From: an uncultured Burkholderiaceae bacterium
Lineage (GTDB): Bacteria > Pseudomonadota > Gammaproteobacteria > Burkholderiales > Burkholderiaceae
Assembly (NCBI GenBank): GCA_937871985.1
Contig: CALMPB010000423.1
Span: 1 to 14,658, forward strand
Reading direction: 5' to 3'
Length of the DNA: 14,658 nucleotides
The notes under the pieces are model-generated. The model saw only the letters and a program-made list of their open reading frames with translations, was not told the origin of the DNA and searched no databases. Shown here one piece after another: positions 13,466-14,658 of the stretch. Numbering within the stretch: position 1 is the stretch's first letter; the number at the start of each line of letters is the position of its first letter. Position numbers and translations under genes: made by a program.

Positions 13466-14137
13466 GTGCGGTTCTGGATCGGCGTGATGACTTGCCTAGG
13501 CGTGATGGTTGCGCCGGTATCGGCCTCGGCAAAGGAAAGTCGACTGACGGTCGCGATCGGCGGCCTTAGTTCTGATAGGCGGCTGGCCGACCGCGCTGTT
13601 TTCTGCGGGACCGACGGAGCTGACGTGCGGACATACGACGTCAGTCCGGCGGTGCATTGGAGCAAAGGTCCGGCCGCGACCCGTTCCTACGTCCTGCTGA
13701 TGGTCGATCCCGACGTGCCGGCGGACCTTACGCTAGTCGATCGCCGTGGCGTCGTGATCGCGGTCGATGCGCCTCGTCAGGCCTTCTATCATTGGGTTCT
13801 GGCCGACATACCTTCCGCTACCCGGAGGCTTGCGGAAGGTATGGAGGGGAGCGGACTGGTCGCGCACGGAAAGCCGATCGGCAATGGTCTGGTCGGCGTT
13901 CGCGGTACGAACGGCTATACGGAGTTTCTGCGTGACGTGCCCTCAATGGCAGGCACTTATGGTGGCTATGACGGCCCGTGTCCGCCGAAGAATGACGCCC
14001 GCACGCATCGTTACGTCGTCACCATCTACGCGCTCGACGTGCCGACAATCGGTCTTGCCGGCGCATTCGATGGGAGAGCAGGAAGCGGCGATGGCTGGCC
14101 ACATTCTTGCGCGTGGCTCCACTACCGCTCTGTATAG
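13466..14137 (+). CDS. PEBP/YbhB-like exported protein with a frameshifted C-terminus
   Basis: The 223-residue product starts with a signal peptide (FWIGVMTCLGVMVAPVSASA, about 22 residues). The phosphatidylethanolamine-binding (YbhB/YbcL, Raf-kinase-inhibitor-like) fold follows: LLMVDPDVP, FYHWVLADIP, GTNGYTEFLRDVP, YDGPCPPKND and HRYVVTIYALDV, all conserved around the anion pocket. Bacterial function is poorly known. The start is a GTG with an excellent AGAGGAGGAAG upstream. After YALDVPTIGLAGAFDG the frame departs from the family and ends GWPHSCAWLHYRSV. The +1 frame instead encodes EQEAAMAGHILARGSTTALYS, the expected family C-terminus, and stops at 14153. One extra base around 14071-14076 explains this: a recent frameshift or a sequencing error. 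The core domain is otherwise intact. Confidence 0.83.
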   Translation: MRFWIGVMTCLGVMVAPVSASAKESRLTVAIGGLSSDRRLADRAVFCGTDGADVRTYDVSPAVHWSKGPAATRSYVLLMVDPDVPADLTLVDRRGVVIAVDAPRQAFYHWVLADIPSATRRLAEGMEGSGLVAHGKPIGNGLVGVRGTNGYTEFLRDVPSMAGTYGGYDGPCPPKNDARTHRYVVTIYALDVPTIGLAGAFDGRAGSGDGWPHSCAWLHYRSV

Positions 14138-14167
14138 CCGCCGGGCAGAATAAGCAGGGAGCACAGG

Positions 14168-14611
14168 ATGTCCGATTTCTTGTGGATTCCTGCGACGATC
14201 GCGGCGTCGATCTTCCAGGTCGGACGCAATGCTCTGCAACGGGGCGTCATGATCTCCTCGGGCCCGTGGGGCGCAACCCTTGTGCGCTTCCTGTTCGGAT
14301 TACCGTTCTCGTTGATCTTCGTCGCTATCGCGCTTGTGGTCATGCCGCATACCGATCCCCATTGGTCCTACGTGTTCTGGCTGTCGGCGATTATGGGGGC
14401 GGGGAGTCAGATACTTGCCACCGCCACGCTGCTGAGCGCAATGAATCGATTGGGTTTTGCTGTCGGCACCGCGCTCCAACAAAGCTCGTTACCGCTGGCA
14501 GCGTTGCTCGGGCTCACCATCTATCACGATCGCATCAGCGGCGTAGCGTGGCTCGGCGTAGTGAGCACTACGATCGGGCTGGCAGCGCTGAGTTGGCCAT
14601 CTCCGCTGTAG
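14168..14611 (+). CDS. EamA/DMT-superfamily transporter, half-length (truncated or one-domain)
   Basis: The 147-residue product has four to five membrane segments and the layout of one EamA repeat: LWIPATIAASIFQVGRNALQ, WGATLVRFLFGLPFSLIFVA, WLSAIMGAGSQILATATLL, FAVGTALQQSSLPLAALLGL, and VAWLGVVSTTIGLAALSWP. Drug/metabolite transporters of this type normally have two such repeats and about 280-300 residues. Here a TAG follows the first repeat, and the same frame stays open (about 15 codons) to the window edge, so a nonsense mutation in a full-length gene is possible. It could also be a genuine half-size protein working as a dimer. GGGAGCACAGG precedes the ATG. Substrate unknown. It lies 30 bp after the PEBP-like stop, possibly in the same transcript. 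Confidence 0.75.
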   Translation: MSDFLWIPATIAASIFQVGRNALQRGVMISSGPWGATLVRFLFGLPFSLIFVAIALVVMPHTDPHWSYVFWLSAIMGAGSQILATATLLSAMNRLGFAVGTALQQSSLPLAALLGLTIYHDRISGVAWLGVVSTTIGLAALSWPSPL

Positions 14612-14658
14612 CGCGACATCGTCGGTGACTGGTCAGCGACATTGATGGTGATGTGTCA

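Noticed and set aside
1..14658. Mobile element, CRISPR or tRNA
   Set aside because: No transposase or integrase-like protein, no regularly spaced repeats, and no cloverleaf-like segment was seen on either strand.

Overview
The window looks like chromosome of an alphaproteobacterium, most probably a sphingomonad (Sphingomonas, Novosphingobium, Sphingobium or Sphingopyxis type). This is inferred from the high G+C, the TonB-dependent receptor style, the ATGA/GTGA gene overlaps and a SigF/NrsF-type sigma/anti-sigma pair. No rRNA, tRNA, CRISPR array, transposase or phage gene was seen.

Region 1 (1-7766) is a catabolic-looking block. It opens with the 3' part of a MarR-family repressor. After a 356-bp regulatory gap holding a perfect 12-bp inverted repeat and a promoter overlapped by a MarR-like palindrome, a five-gene + strand unit follows: a GMC-family FAD alcohol dehydrogenase, a TonB-dependent outer-membrane receptor, an Old Yellow Enzyme-type ene-reductase, an NADPH-dependent FMN reductase and a second MarR regulator. 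The last four genes overlap by 1 to 4 bases. An SRPBCC-domain protein follows separately. The likely theme is uptake of a hydrophobic unsaturated alcohol followed by oxidation and C=C reduction, but the substrate cannot be read from the sequence.

Region 2 (7996-12187) is the most interesting part: a complete bufferin-type (MNIO-modified peptide, copper-buffering) locus with its own sigma factor. A divergent intergenic region drives bufA1-doxX to the left and sigF-nrsF to the right. Behind an intrinsic terminator comes bufA2-bufB-bufC. Three promoters, one per transcription unit, share GTAACC/T-N16-CGAA with identical spacing, matching the SigF promoter described for Caulobacter. Two unrelated Cys-rich exported precursor peptides (BufA1/DUF2282 and BufA2) therefore appear to share one MNIO maturase (BufB) and one partner (BufC). 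Each precursor gene is followed by a GC-rich hairpin with no T-tract, and the bufA1 leader contains a strong extra hairpin.

Region 3 (12188-14658) has a 306-bp gap with two clean dyads, an AraC-family regulator, a PEBP/YbhB-like exported protein whose last ~25 codons are frameshifted and whose Shine-Dalgarno can be sequestered in a hairpin, and a half-length EamA-type transporter ending at a stop 47 bases before the window edge.
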